A stretch of DNA of 39,016 bases from UBA8687 sp964564655 (GTDB lineage Bacteria; Nitrospinota; Nitrospinia; Nitrospinales; VA-1): contig CAZMBO010000009.1 of assembly GCA_964564655.1 (NCBI GenBank), positions 1-39,016 of the forward strand, in the 5' to 3' direction. The notes beneath the pieces are model-generated. The model made no database searches and was not told the DNA's origin. It saw only the letters and a program-made list of their open reading frames with translations. Position numbers and translations under genes: made by a program. Positions 1 to 8,907 of the stretch are shown here, in pieces (position 1 is the stretch's first letter; the number at the start of each line of letters is the position of its first letter).

Positions 1-242
1 TGGGGATTGTAACCGTGCCCTTTTTTCGGGTAAGTTTTACTTTTACTTCCTTCGCTTTTATTAGTTCCGTGGACATAGGCTCCTGAGCTGCCTGTACCGA
101 TTGCATCCATTGCAGTAGACTGGGTGACAAACATCTTTTTAATTTTAATTGCACTTCCTAAATCGGCATGTGCAGATTGGAGGAACAACAAAACTATTGC
201 CGTGGTCAATCCACCTATGAACTTCGTTTTTATTTGAGACAC
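1..242 (-). CDS. Exported protein of unknown function, 3' part cut by window edge
   Basis: An open frame of 80 codons starts at a GTG (complement of 240-242) and runs off the left end without a stop. A full AGGAGGT Shine-Dalgarno lies just upstream (complement of 247-253), with AAAA between it and the GTG. The first 26 residues form a classical signal peptide: a short basic start (SQIKTK), a hydrophobic core (AIVLLFL) and an AHA cleavage site followed by DLG. The visible mature part is rich in Gly, Ser, Lys and Thr with no recognised domain. It lies 64 bases downstream of tRNA-Arg on the same strand. The start and export signal are well supported; the function is unknown. Confidence 0.7.
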   Translation of the reverse strand, partial: MSQIKTKFIGGLTTAIVLLFLQSAHADLGSAIKIKKMFVTQSTAMDAIGTGSSGAYVHGTNKSEGSKSKTYPKKGHGYNP

Positions 243-306
243 TTTTACCTCCTTGAGAGGGGAAATACTGCGCCAATCCAAACAATCACTAGTAATAATA
301 AAAAAG

Positions 307-380
<74 letters not shown>

Positions 381-644
381 ATAAATAAAAAAAGGGATGA
401 AGAGGAATGGAATCCTTGATCCCTATAAGTCCTAATTAATAATTCCTAATATCAATATTTTACTTTTTATTTGGAGAGAAGGAAATAGAAAATTTATCTT
501 GAATTTTAGGAAGTTAAAAAACAAAACGGTAATTTTTACTTCTACAATTCTAGATTGTCTGTTTTAAAATAAATTGCTCAATAAAATATTAACTATAGTT
601 TCCAACGGAACGGCAACGATCGTCAAGACGTCCTTATGGGGAAA

Positions 645-721
645 TGGGGTGAGCGACGGGATTTGAACCCGCGACCGCTGGAGCCACAATCCAGAGCTCT
701 ACCGACTGAGCTACGCCCACC
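645..721 (-). tRNA. tRNA-His (anticodon GTG)
   Basis: The complement strand gives acceptor GTGGGCG paired with CGCTCAC, D stem GCTC/GAGC, anticodon stem CTGGA/TCCAG around loop TTGTGGC (anticodon GTG, complement of 685-687), and T loop TTCAAAT. The extra G at position -1 (complement of 721) faces C73, the identity element of tRNA-His. The CCA end is encoded at the complement of 645-647, unlike the other two tRNAs in the window. Confidence 0.96.
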
Positions 722-803
722 ATATTTTTATGTTTTCAAACTAAAACAGACAGATAGAGGCAAATTTTAATCTATCCCTAAGCCTTTGTAAAGAAAATGC
801 TAA

Positions 804-1271
804 TTATTTAATTACGCGAAGGTGGCTGCGGTCTCGTGGGGTCTTCGGTCGAGATTCTGGGGTCGGTTTGTCACTTGTTTTCAGGGATTTTAGTTTTTTC
901 TCAGGTTTAGGTGCAGGATTGTCTACCATTTCACTCACTATTTGATCTGCAAGATTCATATCTGCTGGAATACTTTCCTCCCACACTTGCCCATTTTGCA
1001 TATTGGGGTCATAAATGGCCCATACCGCTTCAAAGGGTAACAGACATTTGTAGGGCCTGCCGCTAAAGGCCAGTGTGGCTGAAATGGCGTCTTGATTAAT
1101 TTCTATGGGTTGTCTGAAGTTCAAATTAAAAACAAGGTTTAATGAAGAGTTGGATTTCTGATTCTTCGGAACATCCACGTCTGGCAACCGGGCGTCGAGA
1201 CAAACCATTGCATCACCTGTTTCCAGTAAATACAAAAGAAAGTCGTATTTTTTTTTGTTTAGGGTTTCCAT
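804..1271 (-). CDS. sspB: SspB-type ClpXP adaptor (stringent starvation protein B family)
   Basis: SspB is a cytoplasmic adaptor that delivers ssrA-tagged proteins from stalled ribosomes to the ClpXP protease. Residues about 5-100 match the substrate-binding fold of the family: the YLLE helix, then ARLPDVDVP, a strand-rich middle (LNLVFNLNF), the FSGRP turn and FEAVWAIYD. A flexible Lys/Pro/Arg-rich tail of about 50 residues follows. The protein ends in LRVIK, nearly the same as the LRVVK end of E. coli SspB that docks on the ClpX zinc-binding domain. Length 155 is normal. A small inverted repeat (CCCTC-TCAC-GAGGG, 1291-1304) lies about 20 bases upstream of the start; no clear Shine-Dalgarno is visible. 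tRNA-His lies downstream on the same strand. Confidence 0.88.
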   Translation of the reverse strand: METLNKKKYDFLLYLLETGDAMVCLDARLPDVDVPKNQKSNSSLNLVFNLNFRQPIEINQDAISATLAFSGRPYKCLLPFEAVWAIYDPNMQNGQVWEESIPADMNLADQIVSEMVDNPAPKPEKKLKSLKTSDKPTPESRPKTPRDRSHLRVIK

Positions 1272-1474
1272 AATTTAAAACTAACATAAACCCTCTCACG
1301 AGGGAAGGGACTATTAGCGATAGACTTTGTTTAAAACCTCTTTATTAATTTGCAAAGAGTATTCACGGTTTGACGAATCTTTTCTTATCTCTTAAAGGTA
1401 GTATTGCTCTTTTAGGTGTACCGGTGTTACCATGCTGAAATTTCTAGACAGATATTTTCTGAGGACTAATTTTT

Positions 1475-2377
1475 ATGCGTGGGAATAGATTGAGGTGGGT
1501 CGCGGTAATTTTCAGTATTTTGTTTTGTTCGCGTGTGGTTTGGGCCGAGGAGTCTAAAACTATTGAGGTATGGAAAAATCTATTCACATTCACTCACGGC
1601 AAGGGAGCTAACTCCAACACCACTTTTCTTGTAACTAAAGAGGGTGTGATTGTTGTTGATACCCGTGTTACGCCTGCTGAGGCTAGAAAAGTCAAAGAAG
1701 CGGTTCGCAAACAAACACAACTACCCATTTTATACATCATCAACACGAGTTATCACGGTGACCATAGTTTTGGTAATCAGGTTTTTAAGGATAGCCACAC
1801 AATCATCGCGCACGAAAATGTTCGCAAAGCTCTGACACAAGAATCAGGTAAAGAATATTTGGCATTTTTTAAGACTCTCAAAATTCCGGGAATGGAAGAA
1901 ACTGTGATCACTCCGCCAAGTATGATTTTCAAAGATAAAATGCATATTTATGCAGGGGAGTACCATCTTGAATTAATTCATATGCCAGGTCATACCGATG
2001 GCGACTTGTTTATATATATTGAAGCTCTAAAGACACTCATCACGGGAGACCTGATTTTGAATGGAAAGGTTCCTTATATGGGTGATGCCTATATTGATGA
2101 CTGGATTAAGGCCCTTAATTATATGGGAGGTTTAGATGCGGAGATTTATATCCCCGGTCATGGTAACCCTGGAGGAAAACCCATTCTAATAGCTATGAAA
2201 CATTATCTTTTTGAATTACGCCAAAGGGTTGTGAGGCAGATTGAAAAAGGCAGCTCGTTGAAAGAAACCCAGAATATAGTCGGGCCGATGCTGAAAGAAA
2301 AATATAGAAGCTGGCAAAACCTGGAGCGGATCGATAGGAACATCGAACGTGCTTACAAAGAATTCAGTGTGAAATAG
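1475..2377 (+). CDS. Exported metallo-beta-lactamase-fold hydrolase with altered metal motif
   Basis: This 300-residue protein has an N-terminal signal peptide (residues 1-24, ending VVWA before EESK) and a metallo-beta-lactamase fold. The metal motifs are S92-Y-H94-G-D96-H97, PGH173, GD192 and PGH229. In the usual HxHxDH motif the first His is present; here it is Ser, so site 1 has lost one ligand while D96/H97 of site 2 remain. The context INTSYHGDHSFGN resembles the SoxH/quinoprotein-relay branch (usually NTHxHxDHxxGN). GAGGACT about 9 bases before the ATG serves as Shine-Dalgarno. The next gene, elbB, is 171 bases downstream. The substrate cannot be inferred, and zinc-dependent hydrolysis should not be assumed because of the missing His. 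Confidence 0.85.
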   Translation: MRGNRLRWVAVIFSILFCSRVVWAEESKTIEVWKNLFTFTHGKGANSNTTFLVTKEGVIVVDTRVTPAEARKVKEAVRKQTQLPILYIINTSYHGDHSFGNQVFKDSHTIIAHENVRKALTQESGKEYLAFFKTLKIPGMEETVITPPSMIFKDKMHIYAGEYHLELIHMPGHTDGDLFIYIEALKTLITGDLILNGKVPYMGDAYIDDWIKALNYMGGLDAEIYIPGHGNPGGKPILIAMKHYLFELRQRVVRQIEKGSSLKETQNIVGPMLKEKYRSWQNLERIDRNIERAYKEFSVK

Positions 2378-2548
2378 TAGGATTAAATTATCTATTCTTT
2401 TTTTTCAAAACGTTGATAGATTCCAAACGTAACTTTGAGGGTTGCTGACGAACATTGCCTCCCCTGTTGGAGGGTGGTAGACTTGTTTGGAACCTTCATT
2501 TGAAAATTAATCTCTTATCGAGTCCTTATATTTAGAAGGAAAATAACT

Positions 2549-3211
2549 ATGAAAAAAATTGGTGTTGTTTTATCAGGATGCGGCGTATATGACGGCGCAG
2601 AAATTCACGAAGCGGTCATAACTCTTTTGGCCATCGACAGGGCCGGCGCCAAATCAGTGTGCATGGCTCCAGATATCGATCAAATCCATGTGATCAATCA
2701 CCACAACGGCGAGGAAATGGTTGGCGAGAAACGAAACGTTTTGGTGGAATCGGCTCGTATTGCCCGTGGGGAAATAAGAGATATTAATGCCATCAAAGCC
2801 GATGACATTGATGCCTTAGTATTCCCTGGCGGATTTGGTGCAGCCAAAAATCTCTCAAGTTTTGCAGAAAAGGGGGATGAATGCGATGTACACCCTGATG
2901 TTATGCGATTGGTGAAAGAATTTGTTGCCAAACAGAAGCCACAGGCCGCGTTATGTATTGCTCCAGCAATGATGGCAAAAATCTACGAAAGCGAATCGGT
3001 CAAGCCTACCCTGACGATAGGAAACGATAAAGATGGTATTAGCATGATTGAAGCAATGGGGAGCCAGCATCAGGAGTGTGTGGCAACGGATTTTGTATTT
3101 GATGAGAAGAATAAGATTGTTTCAACCCCTGCTTATATGGTTGGGAAAAGTATTTCGGAAGTAGCGGAAGGAATCGAAAAAACCATCAATAAGCTCGTCA
3201 GTATGATTTAA
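2549..3211 (+). CDS. elbB: ElbB, DJ-1/PfpI-family glyoxalase-like protein
   Basis: The 220-residue protein matches E. coli ElbB (formerly YhbL) nearly end to end: KKIGVVLSGCGVYDG at the start, INHHNGEEM, RNVLVESARIARGEI, FPGGFGAAKNLSSFA and LCIAPAMMAKI. ElbB is a class I glutamine-amidotransferase-like (DJ-1 superfamily) protein reported to have weak glyoxalase activity and once linked to isoprenoid synthesis; its physiological role is not settled. The nucleophile-elbow cysteine is in ALCIAPA (about residue 136). AGGA lies about 10 bases before the ATG. It is convergent with the LRR gene downstream, with 70 bases between the stops. Family assignment is firm, function is not. Confidence 0.92.
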   Translation: MKKIGVVLSGCGVYDGAEIHEAVITLLAIDRAGAKSVCMAPDIDQIHVINHHNGEEMVGEKRNVLVESARIARGEIRDINAIKADDIDALVFPGGFGAAKNLSSFAEKGDECDVHPDVMRLVKEFVAKQKPQAALCIAPAMMAKIYESESVKPTLTIGNDKDGISMIEAMGSQHQECVATDFVFDEKNKIVSTPAYMVGKSISEVAEGIEKTINKLVSMI

Positions 3212-3281
3212 GATTTACCATCCCCATCGCTAAGATCTTATAATTCATTGAAGTGAATAGAATATGGATTATTTGAGTTTT

Positions 3282-4634
3282 TTAAACAATTTCAAGAGTT
3301 TTCATTCCTGTTAATGCTGTGGACTTTTGTAATGCATCCTCACCTCTAGGACTGAGTTTATTTCCGGCAACATTTAAAAACTGTAAGCCAGAAAGAGTTT
3401 TAGAATTGGCAAGGGATACAGCACCTTCATCGCCAATTGCGTTTAGAGCTAAGACCAATCGCTTTAAACTGGCGAGGTTTTCCGACTCTGAAATAGCTTT
3501 TGCTCCAGCGGCGTGAATCCAGTTTTCGTTCTCAATAGAGAGGGTTTCTAGGTTCAGCAGAGTGGTTGAACTAGCCAGCGCTTTTACTCCTAGATCAGAA
3601 ATATTATTATTGTTCAACCTCAAATATTTGAGCGAAGAACAGTTCAACGAATTTGCCAAGGCCACTGCACCTTCCTGGTCTAATTTGTTTTCACCAAGAT
3701 CCAGGTTTTCAAGCGATCTCATATTTGTAGAATCAGCCAGGGCTTTTGCACCTTCTGCACGAAGGTCATTGTTGTTCAGGTCAAGAGATTGAAGTCGCGT
3801 TATTGTTTTGGATTTAGAAAGAGAAATAGCACTGTCTGTTGTTAAACCATTATTATGCATGACTAGTTTTTCAAGGTTTTTAAATAAAGGGGATGCGGCC
3901 ATTGCGTAAACACCGTCATCCCCTATATGGTTGTTATTGAGAATCAATGTTTTCAGGTTAGGAAATACCATAGAACTGCAAAGGGTTTCCATGCCTACTT
4001 CTGTCAACGCATTGTCAGATAAGTTCAGTGTGGTTAGGGATTCTAAAGGAGGTGCTTTTGCTAAAAACTTCAAGCCATCATCTCCAACACCCGTGTCGCG
4101 AAGATTTAATTCAACAAATTGCTGGCATAAGGGCGAATCCACCAGCGATTTAATTCCCATACCCTCAAGGCGATTGTAAGACAGGTCGAGCTGTTTTAAA
4201 TTTATAAATCCTGTAGCCATTGAAAATACTTTTGCGCCTAACGAACCCAACTCATTACTGGAAAGGTCAAGACTTTCAAGGTGTGTCATAGACAAGCATT
4301 TAGATAGAAAAAATATTGCCTCATCATCTAGATTATTATTCGCTAGCGTAAGTGTTTCTAGGTTTGAAAAAGAATCAGAAGCGCAAAGAGGTTGTAAACC
4401 TGTGGAGTTAAGTCCCGTTTGATTAAGGTTTAGATGTTTCAGGTTCTTGATTGGAGTAAAATCGGAGAGGGCTTTAAAGTCTTTCTCACTCAGCTTAGAA
4501 CCACTTAGCTCCAGCCTTTTTTTGTCGGGGCTAATTTTCTCTTGGATCAAGGTTCCCAAATCCGGGTTCTCCGTATACTTTTCAAAAAACCGGAGAAAAT
4601 CTAGACTGTCATCAATGTCTTTCGCTTCCGCCAT
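3282..4634 (-). CDS. Leucine-rich-repeat protein with 15 regular 27-residue repeats
   Basis: After a 38-residue acidic N-terminal cap, residues 39-444 form 15 consecutive leucine-rich repeats of the ribonuclease-inhibitor-like type, consensus LxxLxLxxNxLxxEGAxALAxSxxLxxL. Fourteen repeats are exactly 27 residues; the thirteenth (with ENENWIH) has 28. The protein ends with the half repeat KTLEIV. There is no signal peptide or membrane segment, so a cytoplasmic location is likely. AAGGA about 8 bases before the ATG is the ribosome-binding site. It lies 101 bases downstream of smc on the same strand. Such solenoids usually bind other proteins; the partner is unknown. A shorter exported relative is at 29663-30526. 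Confidence 0.85.
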   Translation of the reverse strand: MAEAKDIDDSLDFLRFFEKYTENPDLGTLIQEKISPDKKRLELSGSKLSEKDFKALSDFTPIKNLKHLNLNQTGLNSTGLQPLCASDSFSNLETLTLANNNLDDEAIFFLSKCLSMTHLESLDLSSNELGSLGAKVFSMATGFINLKQLDLSYNRLEGMGIKSLVDSPLCQQFVELNLRDTGVGDDGLKFLAKAPPLESLTTLNLSDNALTEVGMETLCSSMVFPNLKTLILNNNHIGDDGVYAMAASPLFKNLEKLVMHNNGLTTDSAISLSKSKTITRLQSLDLNNNDLRAEGAKALADSTNMRSLENLDLGENKLDQEGAVALANSLNCSSLKYLRLNNNNISDLGVKALASSTTLLNLETLSIENENWIHAAGAKAISESENLASLKRLVLALNAIGDEGAVSLANSKTLSGLQFLNVAGNKLSPRGEDALQKSTALTGMKTLEIV

Positions 4635-4735
4635 TAATCTATCCTTTTAATTAAGAGGTCTTGATTATATCACTATTGCAAAATGCCTCTGTCTAAAAGG
4701 ACTGTAGATTTTGAATTGGATTATAGGAAGGTAAA

Positions 4736-7700
4736 TTAATTAAAATTAACGGATACTGCTTTGGAAACACCCTTTTCTTCCATGGTGATCCCATAGAGAG
4801 CGTTGGCAAAAGTCATTGTTTTCTGATTGTGAGTGATGATGATGAATTGGGTATTGACAGCCATCTCTTTCAGCATCTCCTGAAAACGCACAACATTGGC
4901 CTCATCGAGGGGGGCATCAACTTCGTCTAGTAAACAAAAGGGGCTGGGGCGAACCTTAAATACGGCAAACATCAGGGCGATGGCCGTCATCGATTTTTCA
5001 CCGCCGGAAAGAAGTGACAAGTTTTGTAGGCTTTTTCCTATTGGGTTGGCGGTAATCTCTATTCCTGAGTCGAGAGGATTGGATTCATCTATCAAGGATA
5101 AATTAGCCTTGCCACCTTGAAACAGGCGGGCAAAGACTTCTTTGAAGTTTTCGTTGACCTTATCAAAGGTCTCCAAGAACCTTTGCTGAGTTGTGCAATT
5201 AATTTTTTCAATGGTTGAATGCAACAACTCAATAGACTCTGCTAAATCGTCCTGTTGTTCCTTTAGAAAGGTGTAACGTTCGTTGGTTTTTTCAAATTCC
5301 GACAAAGCTGCCAAATTCACCTCGCCCAGTCGCTCTAGCTTTTGCTTTAAATCTTTGACAGATTCTTCAATTTCGTTTTCAATAATTTTTTCATCATAGG
5401 CAGCAGATAACTCTTCGCGGGTCGCATTGAAATCTTCGTATACACGTTCTTCAATATGTGCATTTTGCAATTTTATTTCAGAACGTTTGATTTCTATCTG
5501 AGATAAAGTTTCTGTAATTTCCTGAATTTTTCTGGACAACTCGCGGATGTTTTGATCCATTTGCTTTTGCGAATCCTCATTTTCTCTCAGGTTTTCTTCC
5601 TCTTTCACCGCTCTATTACTCAGGGCATCCTTTTCTCTGGTTTGTTTTAATACATTACCTTCCAACACTGACACATCGTTATCGATTTCAGTTATTCGAC
5701 TCTGGTTTGAAACCATATCCTTCTCGCGTTTTTCAATTTGTTGTTGAAGGTTTTTTTGTTGCAGTGTCAGGCGCTTGATCTCCGTAAGTGTATTTTCCCG
5801 TCGTCCAACCAAAGAGGTGATTAAAACTTTTAATCCACTAATTTCCATCAAGTTTCTTTCCAGGGCCTTTCGACTTTCTTCCAATTCAGTTCGTTCTTTT
5901 GCTAGGGATTCCTCTTCAGCCCGACTCTTTTGTTCCATTTCCAGCAACTGTTCACTTAGCGAATCTTTCTCATTTTCTAGGTCATGCAGTTGTTGGGTCA
6001 AGGACATCGACTCAGTGTCCAAGTTCGAAGCATGGTTATCCAGCCTTAGTACCTCCTGCCGCAATTGTTCCAAGTCGCGTAGACTATTGTTATTGGCCAA
6101 TTCCTTTTGGTGAACTTCTTCATTTATTTTTTTGAGACTTGTTTCCAGCTCCACTAATGCGTTTTTATCAGATTCTATCTTTACCTGCGATTCTTCTAGC
6201 TTTACCTTTAATTCCTTTACGCTTTTGGAAAGACTTTCAATTTCCCTGTTTCTTGCCAGTAATCGTGAGGATTCATTTTTGGCCGAACCACCTGTGATAA
6301 AACCATTCGATTCAATCATTTCACCATTTAAGGTTACAACTGTACCCTGAAACTCAGGGTTCTGATGAAGATGCATCCCCACATCCATATCCTGCACGAT
6401 GACAACATTTCTTAACAACAACTCAATGACCGGCCTGTAATCTTCACCACATTGGATGAAATTGAGAGCTTTTCCAACAACACCTTGTGTGCCATTTAAA
6501 TGCAAGGGGGCACTCGGTGTCGATTTTGGATTCAAAGGAACGAACAAACCTCGCCCAGACTCATTATTTTTAAGATAACCAATGGCTTCCATCGAGTCAG
6601 AATAAGAGTTTACGATGACACTTTGTAGTTTGTCGCCCAAAGCCGTTTCTATTGCAGTTTCATATTCCGCGGGAGTTTGCAAAACATCAACAAGCACTTC
6701 GCGAATTCCAGGAATCCTTTCACCATTTTGTTGGCTCATAAGGGATTTAATGCCTTCATTAAATCCTTCAAATTGTGTTCGCAATTTTTCCAATGAATTC
6801 AGCAGCGAAGCCTTATTAAAGTAAGCCTCTTTTCTTTCGCCGTGCAGATCGGCCTGCTCCTGTGCCTGATTCGAGCATTTGAGAACTTTTTGTTTTAGCT
6901 TTTCCTGTTGCCCCTTGAGTTGTTGCAGTTCATTAATGCTGCTTTGGTGGCTTCTTTCGCGTTCTTGCAGAGTTGATTGATTATTCTGGATTAAATTTAG
7001 AATTTCTTCTTTTTCTTTTGAAAGATTTTGTTTGCGTAGCTCAATACCCTGGCATTTAGTTTCAAGTTCAGTGAGTTTGTTGTTTGACCCTGCTGTTTGT
7101 TGGTACAATTCAAAAACCTTTCTTTCCCCAACCTGAACTCGGTCCTGAATTGTCTGAAGAGCATCGCGCTTTTGTCCGCTAATTTCTTTTAATTGTTCTA
7201 GGTTTTTTTCCTGATCATTGATTTCCTTAGAAGTATCGCTAAGCTTTTTTTGTTGATTGTCTGTCTGCTGCAATAGACTTTCAATCTCCTCCTCCATTCG
7301 GGTAATTTCGCCGCCGGCAGCCTCAATATCTTTTCTCGCCTCAGCTTGCTGCTCTTTTTTGAAAGTGATGGTTTGTTCGTTACTGCTAATTTGAGTGGTC
7401 AGCTTGTGAATATCCTCACGCAGGCTATTCAATCGGTTCAACGACTCTTCTATTTCAATATTGAGTTTGAGCAGCTGATTTTCAAAGGTGGCATACCGCG
7501 TACTCCACTCTGTTTTCTTTTGTGTTTGCTCTTCAAGTTCCTGATCTATAGTTTTTAACTGCGCCTGAAACCGTTTGATTTTTACTGCGAAGAGCTGCAA
7601 AGAAAGTTCTTTAATTTCTGCTTTAAAATTTTTATAACGCTCTGCTTTTGCAGCCTGGCGTTTCAAGGACTCAACCTGTCGATGCAGCTCCTGCACAATA

Positions 7701-8293
7701 TCAGCGACGCGTTCCAAATTTTGCCGTGAATTATCGAGCTTTCTTACAGCATCATTTTTTCGACTTTTAAATTTAAGAATGCCTGCAGCTTCTTCAATCA
7801 GAATCCGTCGCTCTTCCGGTTTCGAGGTGATGATATCCTGTATATGGCCTTGCTCGATAATCGTAAGAACCTTCGGACTAATTCCAGCATCCAGAAGAAA
7901 ATCTGTGATATCTTTCAGGCGACAAGGAATTTGGTTGATATAAAATTCGCTTTCACCAGACCGGTGGTAGCATCTAGTTACCTTTACATCTTCAGCCATA
8001 TTTGGAACCCCTGCAATACGGATTCCAGCTGGAACATTTGATAGCGTAATTGAAATTTCGGCACGGTTTACCGGTTTGCGGCTACCACTGCCATTAAAAA
8101 TAAGATCGGTTATCCGAGCGCTACGTAAGGTTTTGGACCTTTGCTCGCCGATGGCCCAACGGATGGCATCAGAAACATTACTTTTCCCGCAACCGTTCGG
8201 ACCAACAATGGCGGTGAAACCATTTTTGAACTCAAGGTTGGTGGAGTCAGCAAAAGATTTGAAACCTTCTAATTCAAGATTTTTCAAATACAT
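4736..8293 (-). CDS. smc: Chromosome partition protein SMC
   Basis: SMC is the ATPase of the ScpAB-SMC condensin, which compacts and segregates the chromosome. At 1185 residues it is normal length. The N-terminal ATPase half has the P-loop GPNGCGKSN (about residue 32) and the IIEQG segment. Long coiled coils (about 170-500 and 690-1010) flank a hinge (about 510-680, with IPGIREVLVD and FITGGSAKNE). The C-terminal half has the signature LSLLSGGEKS and Walker B CLLDEVDAPLDEANV. It starts with YLKNLELEGFKSFAD, as SMC proteins do. No strong Shine-Dalgarno is seen. ScpA and ScpB are not in this window. The upstream region shared with the divergent ArsC-like gene contains several inverted repeats (8370-8490). 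Confidence 0.97.
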   Translation of the reverse strand: MYLKNLELEGFKSFADSTNLEFKNGFTAIVGPNGCGKSNVSDAIRWAIGEQRSKTLRSARITDLIFNGSGSRKPVNRAEISITLSNVPAGIRIAGVPNMAEDVKVTRCYHRSGESEFYINQIPCRLKDITDFLLDAGISPKVLTIIEQGHIQDIITSKPEERRILIEEAAGILKFKSRKNDAVRKLDNSRQNLERVADIVQELHRQVESLKRQAAKAERYKNFKAEIKELSLQLFAVKIKRFQAQLKTIDQELEEQTQKKTEWSTRYATFENQLLKLNIEIEESLNRLNSLREDIHKLTTQISSNEQTITFKKEQQAEARKDIEAAGGEITRMEEEIESLLQQTDNQQKKLSDTSKEINDQEKNLEQLKEISGQKRDALQTIQDRVQVGERKVFELYQQTAGSNNKLTELETKCQGIELRKQNLSKEKEEILNLIQNNQSTLQERERSHQSSINELQQLKGQQEKLKQKVLKCSNQAQEQADLHGERKEAYFNKASLLNSLEKLRTQFEGFNEGIKSLMSQQNGERIPGIREVLVDVLQTPAEYETAIETALGDKLQSVIVNSYSDSMEAIGYLKNNESGRGLFVPLNPKSTPSAPLHLNGTQGVVGKALNFIQCGEDYRPVIELLLRNVVIVQDMDVGMHLHQNPEFQGTVVTLNGEMIESNGFITGGSAKNESSRLLARNREIESLSKSVKELKVKLEESQVKIESDKNALVELETSLKKINEEVHQKELANNNSLRDLEQLRQEVLRLDNHASNLDTESMSLTQQLHDLENEKDSLSEQLLEMEQKSRAEEESLAKERTELEESRKALERNLMEISGLKVLITSLVGRRENTLTEIKRLTLQQKNLQQQIEKREKDMVSNQSRITEIDNDVSVLEGNVLKQTREKDALSNRAVKEEENLRENEDSQKQMDQNIRELSRKIQEITETLSQIEIKRSEIKLQNAHIEERVYEDFNATREELSAAYDEKIIENEIEESVKDLKQKLERLGEVNLAALSEFEKTNERYTFLKEQQDDLAESIELLHSTIEKINCTTQQRFLETFDKVNENFKEVFARLFQGGKANLSLIDESNPLDSGIEITANPIGKSLQNLSLLSGGEKSMTAIALMFAVFKVRPSPFCLLDEVDAPLDEANVVRFQEMLKEMAVNTQFIIITHNQKTMTFANALYGITMEEKGVSKAVSVNFN

Positions 8294-8369
8294 TTGGCGC
8301 TAAAACCCTTATAAAAATTATGTTTTAGTATCCATAGTAACTTGAGAAAGGTTATCCCAATCCCAAAGT

Positions 8370-8490
8370 ATTGTAAAGGGAAATTATACAATCCTTGGTA
8401 TACTAGAAATTTTAAGGCCCAATATATTGTGGTATTGGTCAATACACAATAAATCATTGATTTTTAGTCTCTAGCCCAAAGTCTAGAGAC
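8370..8490. repeat. Cluster of four inverted repeats in the smc / arsC-like divergent region
   Basis: Four inverted repeats lie in 121 bases. ATTGTA (8370-8375) pairs with TACAAT (8387-8392). ATTGT-G-GTATTG (8426-8437) pairs with CAATAC-ACAAT (8440-8450) with one bulged G. AAATCA-T-TGATTT (8451-8463) is a palindrome. GTCTCTAG (8467-8474) pairs perfectly with CTAGAGAC (8483-8490). The last three follow one another almost without spacing. None has a T-run on the proper side, so they do not look like terminators. They could be operators (the ATTGT...ACAAT half-sites occur twice) or folded leader RNA of the downstream gene. Confidence 0.5.
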
Positions 8491-8547
8491 CCCAAGGCAT
8501 GCTTTCCCATGTATTTTTTAGGAAATGACCGTAAGGAGATTAGGTTG

Positions 8548-8895
8548 ATGAAGATTTATTCTTATAGTAAATGTGGAACCTGTAGAAATGCCATTAAGGA
8601 TCTAGAAGCAAAAAAAATTAAATTTGAGGTGATTGATATCACTGAAAATCCGCCAAGCAAAAAAGTTCTTAAATCTGCGGTCAAAGCGAAGGGGCTGCAA
8701 AAATTATTTAACACCAGCGGCGTTCAGTATCGTGAACTCAAGATAAAAGATAAACTGAAATCGATGACCGAAGCGCAAGCGATTGACCTGCTTGCTTCAA
8801 ATGGTCGCTTAATTAAAAGGCCGATTGTAGTGGATAAAGATAAAATAACGATTGGCTTTAATGCCGATGAGTATAAACAGGTCTGGGGAAAATAG
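8548..8895 (+). CDS. ArsC/Spx/YffB-family thioredoxin-fold protein
   Basis: A 115-residue protein of the arsenate-reductase-like thioredoxin fold. C9-G-T-C12 sits at the start of the first helix, and the KRP motif (residues 90-92, with the cis-proline) is in place. The family includes glutathione-dependent arsenate reductases, Spx/MgsR regulators and YffB; the CxxC motif and short length do not separate these, so I do not call it arsenate reductase. An upstream in-frame ATG at 8509 exists, but 8548 is preferred because AAGGAG lies 9 bases before it and the protein then begins directly with the first beta strand (KIYSYSKC). It is 12 bases upstream of the Nudix gene and probably co-transcribed. 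Confidence 0.85.
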   Translation: MKIYSYSKCGTCRNAIKDLEAKKIKFEVIDITENPPSKKVLKSAVKAKGLQKLFNTSGVQYRELKIKDKLKSMTEAQAIDLLASNGRLIKRPIVVDKDKITIGFNADEYKQVWGK

Positions 8896-8907
8896 TCGCT
8901 TCATAAG

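Noticed and set aside
3319..4650. Plus-strand frames opposite the LRR gene
   Set aside because: Their regular spacing mirrors the 27-residue repeats on the other strand; no ribosome-binding sites.
5775..6135. Plus-strand open frames of 78-112 codons inside smc
   Set aside because: They are antisense shadows of the SMC coiled coil; serine-rich translation is the usual mirror of Lys/Glu/Leu-rich coding.
8548..8895. Arsenate reductase as a specific call
   Set aside because: CxxC and KRP motifs are shared by Spx and YffB relatives, and no other arsenic-resistance gene is nearby.
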